NCBI RefSeq assembly: GCF_000168975.1
Contig: NZ_AAUW01000007.1
Coordinates: forward strand, 1 to 64,000
DNA: 64,000 nt
From: Roseibium aggregatum IAM 12614
GTDB lineage: Bacteria > Pseudomonadota > Alphaproteobacteria > Rhizobiales > Stappiaceae
Reading direction: 5' to 3'
The notes beneath the pieces were generated by a model, which worked only from the letters and a program-made list of their open reading frames with translations, was not told where the DNA came from and searched no databases. The position numbers were made by a program, and so were the translations under genes. Shown piece after piece: positions 36,762 to 46,056 of this stretch. Every line of letters begins with the position of its first letter. Positions within the stretch are counted from its first letter, which is position 1.

Positions 36762-37832
36762 TTAGAGCGTGCCTTCTGCGGCCATTGCCATGAAACTCGG
36801 GTCGAATTTCAGTTTCACATTGCCAGTGTCGCCATAGATCGAGCCATCCGGGAACGAGACACCGACAAATTCCGGGCTCGGCGCACCTTCACCCAGAATA
36901 CCCTTGTCGAACAGAAATTCGGCGACGAACTTCATCGTCTTGGGAAGTTCTGCGGACTTGGTGAACTCGACCGCTTCTGCGGGCGTGTAGAACATCTTGG
37001 TGGTCGCGAGCTGCGCGTCGTATCCGGCAAGGTCCGTGCCGGAGGCTTCGGCCATGGCGGTGCGTGCCGCGACGCCCTCGTCGCTATCGGACGACATGAT
37101 CGCCATCAGCTCGTACCACGCTCCGACAAGGGCCTTACCGAAGGCGGGATTGTCCGCAAGCGTCTCGGTATTGACCATCATGATATCGATGATTTCGCCA
37201 GGAATGCCGGAGCTGTCGAACACCTTGGTAGCATTTGCTTCCGCTTCGATTTCAGACAGGAGCGGGTTCCAGGTGACCACCGCCGTGACATCCGGCGTCT
37301 GATAGGCGGCGATCATGTCTGCGTCGGATGTATTGACGACCGTCAGATCCTGTTCACTAAGCCCCACCGTGTCGAGCGCCCGTGCGAGCAGGTAGTGAGA
37401 GACGGAAAGCTCCACCAGGTTGACGCTTTGTCCCTTGATATCGGCAAGTTCGGTCTTGTCCTTCAGGATGATGCCGTCGTTGCCGTTGGAGTAATCGCCG
37501 ACGATAAGCGCAGTCGTGTCGACACCGCCGCCAGCCGGGATCGAAAGGGCATCCATATTGGTCATGGAGCAGCCGTCATATTCCCCCGCGGTGTATTGAT
37601 TGATCGACTCCACATAGTCGTTGATCTGAACGATCTCGACAGAGATGTCGTATTTGTCGGCCCATTTCTTCATGAGGCCGCTGTCCTGCAGATAGCCCCA
37701 GGGCATCCAGCCGACATAGATGGACCAGCAGACCTTGAAATCCGTCTTTTCCTCGGCCCTGGCCGAAGTGAGGGAAAGAGGCAGCGTCAGCGCTGCGGCG
37801 AGGAGGGAAGCTTTGGCAATCGATTTCAACAT
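36762..37832 (-). CDS. ABC transporter substrate-binding protein, probable guanidine-binding
   Basis: The 356-residue periplasmic protein of the NMT1/SsuA-like class has a signal peptide (LLAAALTLPLSLTSARA, cleavage before EEKTDF). Features include VCWSIYVGWMPWGYLQDSGLMKKWADKY, INDYVESINQYTAGEYDGCSMTNMDAL and TAVVTWNPLLSEIEAEANAT. The several Trp, Asp and Glu residues near the expected pocket would suit a cationic ligand such as guanidinium. It is the first gene after the guanidine-I riboswitch, with AGGAG 10 bp upstream of its ATG. Ligand assignment depends on the riboswitch and neighbours, not on the protein itself. Confidence 0.9.
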   Translation of the reverse strand: MLKSIAKASLLAAALTLPLSLTSARAEEKTDFKVCWSIYVGWMPWGYLQDSGLMKKWADKYDISVEIVQINDYVESINQYTAGEYDGCSMTNMDALSIPAGGGVDTTALIVGDYSNGNDGIILKDKTELADIKGQSVNLVELSVSHYLLARALDTVGLSEQDLTVVNTSDADMIAAYQTPDVTAVVTWNPLLSEIEAEANATKVFDSSGIPGEIIDIMMVNTETLADNPAFGKALVGAWYELMAIMSSDSDEGVAARTAMAEASGTDLAGYDAQLATTKMFYTPAEAVEFTKSAELPKTMKFVAEFLFDKGILGEGAPSPEFVGVSFPDGSIYGDTGNVKLKFDPSFMAMAAEGTL

Positions 37833-37901
37833 CTGTGCGCGTCTCCTGTCTTGGGCCCGGTCATCAGAACCGGGCTTACGTCATGAGGTTTTTGCGCACG
37901 G

Positions 37902-37948
37902 CCGGGAGAAGGTTCGCGCGCGCGAAACCTCGTGCAGTTGTCTCCCGG
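37902..37948 (-). promoter_or_regulatory. Probable riboswitch expression platform
   Basis: The aptamer's 3' segment CCGGGAGA (37948-37941) is perfectly complementary to UCUCCCGG at 37909-37902. An inner palindrome of AGGTT...AACCT with a CG-repeat loop lies between them. Forming this long hairpin would break the aptamer, so the two structures exclude each other, the expected switch. No U-run follows (GTGCGCAAAAACC), so it may act by Rho-dependent or translational control. A second hairpin, GCCCGGT/ACCGGGC, sits just before the ribosome site. Confidence 0.7.
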
Positions 37949-38050
37949 GTTTTTGTCCCGCCGTGTCACCGGTCTATGTCGGCATGTGCCACTCAACCGG
38001 CTTGCACCTCTCGGTCCTGCGTCGTCTTGCGACCGGATCCCTAGGCGCGC
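37941..38050 (-). promoter_or_regulatory. Guanidine-I (ykkC) riboswitch aptamer
   Basis: Read on the minus strand, conserved ykkC blocks occur in the right order and spacing: CTAGGGATCCGG (38044 downward), GGACCGAGAGGTGCAAG near 38012-37996, and ACACGGCGGGACAAAAAC followed by CCGGGAGA ending at 37941. These match the guanidine-I consensus elements CUAGGG(U)UCCG, GGUCCGAGAG and ACGG-GGGAYAAAA-CCCGGGAGA as I know them. It lies 109 bp upstream of the binding-protein start, within its leader. In this class guanidine binding turns expression on. The P1 boundary on the 5' side is approximate. Confidence 0.93.
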
Positions 38051-38261
38051 TGCACGTCGCTAACAAAGCAAGGGGAATGCCAGAAAGATGAGGAGGGAAA
38101 TTTCGTCCATTGTTTCAATGTTTTAACAAAAAGCAGTTGGATTGAGTTCGTCGAAACCAATCAACAACAAATGGTATTCTGAGCAGAATATGGGCAGCAT
38201 GGTGAAGAATGCACCATGCCCAGACCTTAAGCAGGCTTTGCAGGTCTATCGAAAAACAGTC

Positions 38262-38447
38262 TCAGCCGTCGAAAGAACAGATCTGAACCAACGGCAGGAA
38301 ATGCTGTGCGGTGATGCCCAGACAACAGGCGTGCGCCACCAGCAAAAATCCGGTCAAGGTCGAACCGGTAACGAGAGCCAGAAGAAGCGATGGATCGCGC
38401 ACCACCTCGCTTACGCCCCCCAACGTTTGAACTTCGGTATGTGCCAT
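38262..38447 (-). CDS. Possible small membrane protein at the end of the cox operon
   Basis: A 61-codon frame begins at an ATG with a strong GGAGGA 7 bp upstream, 60 bp after the coxG stop, on the same strand. The product has a short polar N-terminus (MAHTEVQTLGGVSEVV) and one long hydrophobic stretch (SLLLALVTGSTLTGFLLVAHACCLG) with two adjacent Cys. I do not recognise a family. The ribosome site and position favour a real gene, while the short length and lack of homology leave doubt. Confidence 0.5.
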   Translation of the reverse strand: MAHTEVQTLGGVSEVVRDPSLLLALVTGSTLTGFLLVAHACCLGITAQHFLPLVQICSFDG

Positions 38448-38507
38448 AACAATTCCTCCGGTTTGAATATCTGCAAGAGCCACCCTTGCGGCTCCTGCTG
38501 TTGGGAT

Positions 38508-39113
38508 TTAAGCCGCAGGTTCGTCGACCTTCCCCTCGTCTCCAGCCACGTCCTGCTTTTTCTTGCCGGCGAAAAGACCTTTGATCCATCCCTTCTTCTC
38601 TTCGCCGCCGGAAGGAGAAGCGTCTTCTGGCGCGGTAGGGGCTTCCGCTTCGTTCGTTGTTGAGGGTGCTCCCGGGGCAACCTGTTCGCCAAAGGCGGTA
38701 AAAAACTCGCCGGCAAGACGTTTGGCGGTTGAGTCAATCAGCCTGGAACCAAGCTGCGCCAGCTTGCCCCCAACCTTGGCATCAACGTCGTAGTGAAGGA
38801 TCGTCGCGTCAGGACCGTCTTCTTCCAGACGAACCTTGGCAGCCCCTCTGGCAAAGCCGGCAACGCCGCCGGAACCTTCGCCTTCGATGGTATAGCCATT
38901 CGGCGGGTCAAGATCGTTGAGGGTCACCTTGCCGCCGAACGTTGCTTTTACGGGCCCCACCTTCAGGCGAACCTTGGCCTCCAGATCGGTGTCCGAATGC
39001 TTGATCAGCTCCTCGCATCCTGGAATCGAGGCCTTCAGAACCTCCGGATCATTCAACGCCTCCCAGACCTTTTGCTTGGGGGCTCCGATCCGCTGGCTGT
39101 CGTTCATTTGCAT
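38508..39113 (-). CDS. coxG: CO dehydrogenase accessory protein CoxG
   Basis: The product is about 201 residues. The first about 145 are a SRPBCC (START-like) domain of the CoxG family: QRIGAPKQKVWEALNDPEVLKASIPGCEEL, VKATFGGKVTLNDLDPPNGY, DVDAKVGGKLAQLGSRLIDS. A disordered Pro/Glu/Ala linker and a basic KKGWIKGLFAGKKKQ end follow. CoxG of carboxydotrophs has been linked to anchoring CO dehydrogenase to the membrane and to quinone binding. Start at 39113 (or the ATG at 39107). It lies last among the recognised cox genes. Confidence 0.92.
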   Translation of the reverse strand: MQMNDSQRIGAPKQKVWEALNDPEVLKASIPGCEELIKHSDTDLEAKVRLKVGPVKATFGGKVTLNDLDPPNGYTIEGEGSGGVAGFARGAAKVRLEEDGPDATILHYDVDAKVGGKLAQLGSRLIDSTAKRLAGEFFTAFGEQVAPGAPSTTNEAEAPTAPEDASPSGGEEKKGWIKGLFAGKKKQDVAGDEGKVDEPAA

Positions 39114-39133
39114 GTGGCTGTTTCCCTGGTGGA

Positions 39134-40006
39134 TCAAACGTTATGGATGTTGCTCTGGCGATGGCCGCTGCGGCGGATCATCAAGAGTTCTGCCAGAATG
39201 GAGAGTGCAATTTCTTCCGGCGCAATGGCTCCCAGATCGAGGCCTGCGGGTCCCTTGATCCGGTCGAGGGTCTGATCCGCTACGCCTTCGTCGCGCAATT
39301 TCGCCTTCAGGGCTGCAATCTTCCGGCGGCTCCCGACAAACCCAATGTGGCGCGCATCCGTCAGAAGAGCTGCCTTCAGGGCCGCCAGATCGCTGCGTCC
39401 CTGGGTCGAAATGATGGAGTAGATCTGCCCGTTGCTGCGAATGGGACTGTCAAATCCTTCTGCTCTTTTCCCGGTGCCTGAAAAGACGGACAGGTCTTCG
39501 GCAGGCGCGCAGAAGGTCAGGTCAAACCCGATGGAAGGCGCCTGGCTCGCAAGAGCAACGGCAACCGGACTGGCGCCGTAGATGACAAGCGTGGGCCGCG
39601 GCAGAACCGGTTCTATGAAGATATCCATGGTCCCCTGGCTCGGGCACATGTTCTTGGCAAATTGAATGCCTTCGCGCTCCTCACCGGCTTCTACGCCGAT
39701 CTCCGCCAGCAGGTCCGCCGGTTGAAGGGAGATCAATCGTGTCTGTCCATCTTCAAAAGCGGACTTTGCCGCCTTGATGACAGCCGATCTTGCGCAGCCA
39801 CCGCCGATCCAGCCGCCGACAATGTCACCATTCCTGTCGATCACCGCCTTGGCGCCGGCCTTGGCTGCGGTCACCGATATGGTGCGTACAACGGTTGCCA
39901 GAACGAAAGGTTCGTTGTCACCCTGCAATCGGTTCATCAGACGCGGCAGGTCCTGCACGACCTCTGGCGAGGCCTCTTTGCCGGACACGGGAACGGAATG
40001 CTTCAT
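39134..40006 (-). CDS. coxF: CO dehydrogenase maturation protein CoxF (XdhC-like)
   Basis: The product is about 290 residues of the XdhC/CoxI family. It has an N-terminal domain with NEPFVLATVVRTISVTAAKAGAKAVID, GDIVGGWIGGGCARSAV and QFAKNMCPSQGTMDIFIEP, then a Rossmann part with LVIYGASPVAVALA, ARHIGFVGSRRKIAALKAKL and PAGLDLGAIAPEEIALSILAEL. It presumably prepares or inserts the Mo-Cu molybdopterin cytosine dinucleotide cofactor of CoxL. The ATG at 40006 follows GGGAG; an upstream in-frame ATG at 40021 lacks a ribosome site. It is one of two XdhC homologues in the window. Confidence 0.9.
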   Translation of the reverse strand: MKHSVPVSGKEASPEVVQDLPRLMNRLQGDNEPFVLATVVRTISVTAAKAGAKAVIDRNGDIVGGWIGGGCARSAVIKAAKSAFEDGQTRLISLQPADLLAEIGVEAGEEREGIQFAKNMCPSQGTMDIFIEPVLPRPTLVIYGASPVAVALASQAPSIGFDLTFCAPAEDLSVFSGTGKRAEGFDSPIRSNGQIYSIISTQGRSDLAALKAALLTDARHIGFVGSRRKIAALKAKLRDEGVADQTLDRIKGPAGLDLGAIAPEEIALSILAELLMIRRSGHRQSNIHNV

Positions 40007-40024
40007 CTCAACATCTCCCATCGT

Positions 40025-41224
40025 TCAAAGTCTCGCCAGATAAGGCTCTAGGGCTTCAAGGCTGGCCAGGTTATGAGCTGGCGCGAAGAAATCGACATGG
40101 GGCAGGGCGGCGGCCATGCCTCCGGCTGTCGGTTCATACCCCTGCCAGCCGAGCAGCGGATTGAGCCAGACAATGCGCCTGCAGCGCCTTCGCAACCGTG
40201 CCATCTCGTCCCCAAGTGCTTCCGGCGTGCCCGTGTCATAGCCATCCGACAGGATCAGGACGCAGGTGCGAGAGTGGACGACCCGGGCAGCGTGCCATTT
40301 GTTGAAGTCGGCCAGCGCCGCACCGATCTTCGTGCCGCCGCCGATCCCTTGCGCCATCAGCCCCATGCGATCGAGCGCACGGCCAGCGTCCCGCTCCGAG
40401 AGCGCTGAGGAGACATGGACAAGACGGGTATGAAAAAGAAACGCTTCAGCTTCGCGGAAGCTATCGAGCAAACCGTGCACGAACCGAGTGAAGACACCCG
40501 TGTAGTTGTTCATCGACCCGGACGCATCGAGCAGGATCACCAGCCGCAACTGTTTCTCGCGGGGGCCTTTGCGCACAAGTTCGATAGGTGTCCCGCCTTG
40601 GGCAATGGACCGCCGGATGGTTCTGCGCAGATCCAGCTTCCGGCCTTTTCGTTTCTGACGATCTCTGCGGGTCAGTCTTATGCGCATTGCCCGTGCGAGC
40701 CGTTCGGCAAGCTCATGTGCCTGTTTCACCGCCTCCGGATCGCTGAGATGTCGAAAATCCAGCTGGCCGAGGTTTTCGGCAATGCTCGCACCTTCCCGGC
40801 GTCCGGAAGGAGTGTCCTCGCTCGCCTCATCCTCTTCACCCGGGAGACGCTCAACATCACCGGCAATTGTTTCCTGACGGTTTCCGCTGGCGTCGATCAT
40901 CTCGCGAATTGTCTTCATGCCCTTGCGCGTACTCGTCCCGGTGACCTTCACGCCCGACTTGACACCCTTGCCAGTCCAATAGGCGTCGAAGATATCGTCG
41001 AAACGCTGCCAGTCGGACAAACGTCCGCAAAACAGACTGCGAAAGGCAGCCCTCAAGCTGCCGGGGCGTTGTATCATCCGAGAACTCAGCAACCGGCTTG
41101 CGTCCCGGGTCTCGGCCAATCCGACCTTGAAGCCACTGTCGCGCAGGGAGCGGACGAACCCGGCAAGCCGCAGCCTCAGAACCGGACCGATGTCAGCACT
41201 GGTTTCAAGGCTAAGGCCGGACAT
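40025..41224 (-). CDS. coxE: VWA-domain maturation protein CoxE
   Basis: The 399-residue CoxE-type von Willebrand A protein has a metal-ion-dependent adhesion motif in ILLDASGSMNNYTGVF, the threonine region GIGGGTKIGAALADFN and ILSDGYDTGTPEALGDEM. With the MoxR ATPase CoxD it assembles the copper-sulfur-molybdenum site in Oligotropha. The gene begins 3 bp after the coxD stop with an ATG preceded by an in-frame GTG. Confidence 0.92.
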   Translation of the reverse strand: MSGLSLETSADIGPVLRLRLAGFVRSLRDSGFKVGLAETRDASRLLSSRMIQRPGSLRAAFRSLFCGRLSDWQRFDDIFDAYWTGKGVKSGVKVTGTSTRKGMKTIREMIDASGNRQETIAGDVERLPGEEDEASEDTPSGRREGASIAENLGQLDFRHLSDPEAVKQAHELAERLARAMRIRLTRRDRQKRKGRKLDLRRTIRRSIAQGGTPIELVRKGPREKQLRLVILLDASGSMNNYTGVFTRFVHGLLDSFREAEAFLFHTRLVHVSSALSERDAGRALDRMGLMAQGIGGGTKIGAALADFNKWHAARVVHSRTCVLILSDGYDTGTPEALGDEMARLRRRCRRIVWLNPLLGWQGYEPTAGGMAAALPHVDFFAPAHNLASLEALEPYLARL

Positions 41225-41227
41225 CAC

Positions 41228-42109
41228 TCAGGCCACCTTTCCCAGAAGCCTGTCGGTGACTTCGCGGCTGACGCGGGCAGTGTCCTCGCGGGTTTTCAGA
41301 ACACAGGAAAGCGTCTCGAAGACAAGTTCCCGGCTGTCTTGCAGGTTTTTGGCTCCAAGGCCCAAAAGAGCCGCCGCCCAATCAATGGTTTCGGCCACGC
41401 CGGGAACCTTCACGAGGTCTTCCTTGCGCAGTTTGCCCATAAGGTCGGCGATCTGTTGGGCGAGAGCAGCATCCAGGCCGGGGACACGTGACTGCAATAT
41501 GCGTGTTTCACGGTCGGGCGAAGGATAATCGACAAAATGATAGAGACAGCGGCGACGCAGCGCGTCGGAGAGTTCACGCGTTCCGTTCGAGGTCAGAACC
41601 ACGCGCGGGATCGATGTTGCCTGAACCGTGCCGAGTTCCGGGATCGAAACCTGGAAGTCAGACAGGATTTCAAGCAGGAATGCCTCGAATTCCTCATCCG
41701 CCCGGTCGATTTCATCGATCAGCAAGACAGGCGGTTCCTCCCGGCGGATGGCTGCCAATAGCGGGCGCTCCAGCAGATACTTTTCAGAGAAGACGGCTTC
41801 TTCCACCGCATCGGCGCTGTCGCCCGATCCCTCCCGCGCCTTGATGGCCAGAAGCTGTCGCTGGTAGTTCCACTCGTAGATGGCATCGGACCGGTCGAGG
41901 CCTTCATAGCATTGCAGGCGAATGAGATCCGTGTTCTCCAGCCGCGCCAGAGCCTTTGCCACTTCCGTCTTGCCGACACCGGCTTCGCCTTCCAGAAGCA
42001 GCGGCCGCCCGAGCATTCCGGTCAAGAGAAGTGCCGTCGCAAGACCTTCGTCCGCGATATAACCGGCGTCCGCGAGCTGAAGCGCTATCTGATCCTTGGT
42101 CTGGGTCAT
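41228..42109 (-). CDS. coxD: MoxR-type AAA+ ATPase CoxD
   Basis: The 293-residue AAA+ chaperone has Walker A LLEGEAGVGKTEVAKALA near residue 41, Walker B PVLLIDEIDRADEEFEAFLLE, sensor VLTSNGTRELSDALRRRCLYHFVD and GVAETIDWAAALLGLG. CoxD drives maturation of the CuSMo centre of CO dehydrogenase with CoxE and CoxF. The frame is open to 42196, but the first 29 codons are unlike the family, so MTQTKDQ at 42109 is taken as the start; its ribosome site is weak. Confidence 0.92.
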   Translation of the reverse strand: MTQTKDQIALQLADAGYIADEGLATALLLTGMLGRPLLLEGEAGVGKTEVAKALARLENTDLIRLQCYEGLDRSDAIYEWNYQRQLLAIKAREGSGDSADAVEEAVFSEKYLLERPLLAAIRREEPPVLLIDEIDRADEEFEAFLLEILSDFQVSIPELGTVQATSIPRVVLTSNGTRELSDALRRRCLYHFVDYPSPDRETRILQSRVPGLDAALAQQIADLMGKLRKEDLVKVPGVAETIDWAAALLGLGAKNLQDSRELVFETLSCVLKTREDTARVSREVTDRLLGKVA

Positions 42110-42240
42110 GCTGGTCCGTTCGGTGAGAAGGTCGCGTCCATCGTCTTTCAGGCGCTGATCCTGGATCAGGTCACGAGAGGACGACCGGAACGTCACCGCA
42201 GTCCGTTTCCCGGAAGAACCGGCCTGCGGTGACGAGCGCT

Positions 42241-44661
42241 TTACCCGTGCGCGCCCAGTTCCTTGGCTGCCTGCCAGATCCGCCAGGCGTCATGCGGCAT
42301 CTGGATATGGGTAGACCCTAGGAACTTGAAGGCATCGTTTACCGCGTTGGAGAAGGCCGGCACACCACCGACATTCGGGCTTTCGCCAACGCCCTTTGCT
42401 CCGATCGGATGATGCGGGCTGGGGGTGACGGTGAAATCCGTTTCCCAATGGGGTGTTTCGACCGCCGTCGGCAGGAAGAAGTCCATGAAGGACGCACCGA
42501 GCACGTTGCCCATTTCGTCGTAGCGGATCTCCTGACCCATTGCGATGGCAAAGGCCTCTGTCAGGCCGCCGTGGACCTGACCCTCGATGATCATCGGATT
42601 GATCCGGGTTCCACAGTCATCCAGCGCATAGAAGCGACGTGTCTTGGCAACACCGGTATCGACATCGATATCCATCACACAGAGGTAGGCGCCGAATGGA
42701 TAGGTCATGTTGGGCGGGTCGTAATAACTGACCGCTTCAAGACCCGGCTCCATGCCCGGAGGCGGGGCGTGATAGGCAGCCCAGGCGATCTCCTTCATGG
42801 ATTTGCGTGCCTGCGGATTGCCTTTCACCTGGAAGCCGTCCACGTCCCATTCCAGATCGTATTCGGAAACTTCCAGCATGTGGGCCGCGATCATCTGCGC
42901 CTTGTTGCGGATCTTGCGAGACGCAAGGGCAATCGCGGCCCCCGCCACAGGCGTAGAGCGCGAGCCATAGGTCCCGAGACCGTAAGGCGCGGTATCCGTG
43001 TTGCCTTCCTCCACCATGATGTCGGCGGCGGGAATGCCGATTTCCGTCGCGATGATCTGCGCCCAGGTGGTCTCATGCCCCTGGCCTTGCGACTTGGTCC
43101 CCATGCGGGAAATCACCGAGCCGGTCGGGTGCACGCGGATTTCCGCGCTATCGAACATTGCGACACCGAGGATATCGCAATTCTTGGACGGACCGGCGCC
43201 GACGATCTCAGTAAAGAACGACACGCCAATGCCCATGATCTCGCGGGTTTCGCCGCGTTTGAAGGCTTCCTGTTTGGCCTTTTGTTCCGCGCGCAGCTCG
43301 CGATAGCCGATCGTGTCCATCGCCTTCTGCATGGCGGTATGATAGTCGCCGCTGTCATATTCCCAGCCTAGGGCCGAATGATAGGGAAACTGCTCCGCCT
43401 TGACGAAGTTCTTCATCCGCAAGTCCGCCGGATCCATGTCGAGCTTCTGGGCCAGAATATCCATGGCCCGCTCGATGCAATAGGCCGCCTCCGTCACTCG
43501 AAACGAGCAACGGTACGCCACCCCACCGGGTGCCTTGTTGGTATAGACCCCGTCGACTTCCAGATGCGCGGCCGGGAAATCATATGACCCGGTCACGATA
43601 TTGAAGAAACCGGCCGGCCATTTAGATGGGTCGGCACAGGCATCGAAGCCGCCATGGTCAGCCAGAACATGCACCTTGAGACCGGTGACGGTACCGTCAT
43701 TCTTGGCGGCGATTTCCGCCGTCATGTGATAGTCGCGAGCGAAGGACGTGGTCGAAAGGTTCTCCATCCTGTCCTCGACCCATTTCACCGGCACGCCGGT
43801 GACGATGGACGCAACGATGGCGCAGATGTACCCCGGATAAGCACCGACCTTGTTGCCGAAGCCACCGCCGATATCCGGCGCGATCACATGGATCTTCTGC
43901 TCCGGAATAGTCGAGAGCAGTGAGGCCACCGTCCGGATGACATGGGGTGCCTGGAACGTTCCCCAGACGGTCAGCTCCCCCTTGATCTTGTCCATCGATG
44001 CAACGCACTGGCACGTCTCGAGGGGCGAGGGGTGCGTCCGGTGATAGGAGATCAGCTCCTTGATGGTGACATCGGCCTCCGAAAAGGCTTTGTCGGTTTC
44101 CTCCCGGTCGCCCACCTCCCACGTGAAGATGTGGTTGTGGTGTTTGCGCGGACCGTGTGCGCCTTCCATCTTGCCGTCTAGATCAGGCCGCAGAACCGGA
44201 GCATCCGCATCCATCGACTTGAAGGGATCGGTCAGGACGGGAAGTTCCTCATATTCGACTTCCACAAGCTGGATGGCATCGTCGGCAATGTAGCGGTTTT
44301 CGGCCACCACAAAGGCAACTTCCTGGTTCTGGTAAAGCACCTTGCCGTCCGCCAGCACCATCTGCACGTCACCGGCCAGGGTTGGCATCCATGCGAGGTT
44401 GACGCCTTTCAGGTCTTCGGCCGTCAGAACGGCAATCACGCCCGGCAGTTTCAGGGCCTCGGAGGCGTCGATCCTGGTGATCTTCGCGTGGGCATAGGGA
44501 GAGCGGACGAAATCGCCGAACACCATGCCGGGCAGTTTCAGATCGTCGACATACTGGCCCTTGCCCTGTGTGAAGCGAATGTCTTCCACGCGCTTGCGCT
44601 TGCAGCCCATGCCTTCCAGGGCGGCTTCACGCTGTTCCCGTGTCGGGGTCATGTCGTTCAT
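42241..44661 (-). CDS. coxL: Form I aerobic CO dehydrogenase, large subunit
   Basis: CoxL holds the Mo-Cu cofactor that oxidises CO to CO2. The 806-residue product carries the active-site loop AYRCSFR (form I motif AYxCSFR, with the Cys that binds copper), not the AYRGAGR of form II relatives. Other marks are [50 protein letters not shown] and [16 protein letters not shown] with the catalytic Glu. Its start overlaps the coxS stop by 4 bp. It is the key marker gene for aerobic CO oxidation. Confidence 0.97.
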   Translation of the reverse strand: MNDMTPTREQREAALEGMGCKRKRVEDIRFTQGKGQYVDDLKLPGMVFGDFVRSPYAHAKITRIDASEALKLPGVIAVLTAEDLKGVNLAWMPTLAGDVQMVLADGKVLYQNQEVAFVVAENRYIADDAIQLVEVEYEELPVLTDPFKSMDADAPVLRPDLDGKMEGAHGPRKHHNHIFTWEVGDREETDKAFSEADVTIKELISYHRTHPSPLETCQCVASMDKIKGELTVWGTFQAPHVIRTVASLLSTIPEQKIHVIAPDIGGGFGNKVGAYPGYICAIVASIVTGVPVKWVEDRMENLSTTSFARDYHMTAEIAAKNDGTVTGLKVHVLADHGGFDACADPSKWPAGFFNIVTGSYDFPAAHLEVDGVYTNKAPGGVAYRCSFRVTEAAYCIERAMDILAQKLDMDPADLRMKNFVKAEQFPYHSALGWEYDSGDYHTAMQKAMDTIGYRELRAEQKAKQEAFKRGETREIMGIGVSFFTEIVGAGPSKNCDILGVAMFDSAEIRVHPTGSVISRMGTKSQGQGHETTWAQIIATEIGIPAADIMVEEGNTDTAPYGLGTYGSRSTPVAGAAIALASRKIRNKAQMIAAHMLEVSEYDLEWDVDGFQVKGNPQARKSMKEIAWAAYHAPPPGMEPGLEAVSYYDPPNMTYPFGAYLCVMDIDVDTGVAKTRRFYALDDCGTRINPMIIEGQVHGGLTEAFAIAMGQEIRYDEMGNVLGASFMDFFLPTAVETPHWETDFTVTPSPHHPIGAKGVGESPNVGGVPAFSNAVNDAFKFLGSTHIQMPHDAWRIWQAAKELGAHG

Positions 44662-45167
44662 TCTGCAGCCTCCTGAAATTCAGTACCATTCAGCTTTGCA
44701 GCGGCGTACTGGATCGCCTTGACGATGTTCTGGTATCCGGTGCACCGGCAGAGATTTCCCGAGATCCCCATCCGGATTTCCTCTTCCGTCGGGTTCGGGT
44801 TTTCCTTCAGCAGCGTGTGCGCGCGCAGGATCATGCCCGGGGTGCAGAAGCCGCATTGCAGCCCGTGCATCTGCCGGAAGCCTTCCTGCAGCGCAGACAG
44901 AGTACCATCCGCATTGGCCATGCCTTCGATGGTGGTCAGTTCCGCGCCGTCTGCCTGGACTGCAAACATGGTGCAGGACTTCACGGACATGCCGTTCAGT
45001 TCCACTGTGCAGGCACCGCAATGGGACGTCTCGCAGCCGATATGCGGCCCTGTGAGGTTGAGGTCCTCGCGCAGGAAATGGATCAGAAGCGTGCGCGCTT
45101 CCACAAAACGCTGCACCTTCTTGCCGTTGACGGTCATGGTGACCGGGATCTGTTCGATATCGCTCAT
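44658..45167 (-). CDS. coxS: CO dehydrogenase small subunit (2x[2Fe-2S])
   Basis: The 169-residue iron-sulfur subunit has a plant-type ferredoxin domain with cysteines in [16 protein letters not shown] and the second cluster in [14 protein letters not shown] and [12 protein letters not shown]. It passes electrons from CoxL to the FAD of CoxM. The C-terminus ([12 protein letters not shown]) overlaps the coxL start by 4 bp. It begins 23 bp after the coxM stop. Confidence 0.96.
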   Translation of the reverse strand: MSDIEQIPVTMTVNGKKVQRFVEARTLLIHFLREDLNLTGPHIGCETSHCGACTVELNGMSVKSCTMFAVQADGAELTTIEGMANADGTLSALQEGFRQMHGLQCGFCTPGMILRAHTLLKENPNPTEEEIRMGISGNLCRCTGYQNIVKAIQYAAAKLNGTEFQEAAE

Positions 45168-45189
45168 GTGTGTCTCCCTCGGTCCCGGT

Positions 45190-46056
45190 TCAGCTTGCGG
45201 CGCGCGTTGCAGCTCGTGCGAGAGCTCTCTGCAACATCACGCCAGCCATCTTGGTGCGGTATTCCGCCGGTCCACGCCCGTCCGAGGCAGGCTCGGTGAT
45301 TTCCTCAGCAGCTGCAACTGCACGGGCAACAGTCTCCGCATCCAGCGTCGAGCCGGTCAGGATCTCACCGGCCTCCTGCGCATAAAGCGGCGTATCGGCG
45401 ACATTGGTGAGCGCGATGGAACAGAAAGAGACGGTGCCACCGTCCAGGGTCAGCACCACGGCGGCGGCGGCCGTCGCATAATCGCCGACCTTGCGCTTCA
45501 GCTTTTCGTAGGCATAGCCATGGCCTGCAGGCGGAACAGGAATTCTGACGGCTGTCAGGATCTCGTCCGGTGCAAGGGTGGTGAAATAGGCAGCTTCATA
45601 GAAGTCCCGCGCGGGGACCTCGCGGTCACCTTCAGGACCGGTCAGCACGTAGGCCGCATCCAGACACTGCATCAGCGCCGGCATGTCGTTGCCCGGATCG
45701 CCATTGGCGACATTGCCGCCAAGCGTACCGACATATCTGATTTGAGGATCGGCAATGAGAAGCGACGTTTCACGAATGATCGGCAGCTTCTGCGCAAGCA
45801 GGTCCGAGGCGATCAGTTCGTGCTGCGTGGTCATGGCGCGAATGGTGATCGTATCGCCGTCATCCGTGATGCCCTTGAGATCGGCAATGCCGCCAAGATC
45901 GACCAGGTGTTCCGGCGCTGCCATTCGCAGCTTCATCATGGGGATCAGGCTGTGTCCGCCTGACAGGGGCCGCGCTTCGTCGCCATGGCTGACCAGGATC
46001 GCAACCGCTTCTGCAACGGACGATGGCCGGTGATAGGTGAATGCACCAGGTATCAC
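45190..46056 (-). CDS. coxM: CO dehydrogenase medium subunit (FAD)
   Basis: The 288-residue flavoprotein subunit has the FAD motifs [17 protein letters not shown] near residue 33 and [21 protein letters not shown] near residue 108. The GTG at 46056 is chosen because GGAGGAG stands 6 bp upstream and the product then begins at the family's [12 protein letters not shown]; the frame is open to 46116. It is the first structural gene of the coxMSL set, preceded by a 423-bp regulatory gap after coxC. Confidence 0.95.
   Translation of the reverse strand: MIPGAFTYHRPSSVAEAVAILVSHGDEARPLSGGHSLIPMMKLRMAAPEHLVDLGGIADLKGITDDGDTITIRAMTTQHELIASDLLAQKLPIIRETSLLIADPQIRYVGTLGGNVANGDPGNDMPALMQCLDAAYVLTGPEGDREVPARDFYEAAYFTTLAPDEILTAVRIPVPPAGHGYAYEKLKRKVGDYATAAAAVVLTLDGGTVSFCSIALTNVADTPLYAQEAGEILTGSTLDAETVARAVAAAEEITEPASDGRGPAEYRTKMAGVMLQRALARAATRAAS

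Noticed and set aside
42241..44661. Form II CoxL-like (non-CO) hydroxylase
   Set aside because: The active-site loop is AYRCSFR, the form I signature, and the complete coxMSLDEFG order is present.
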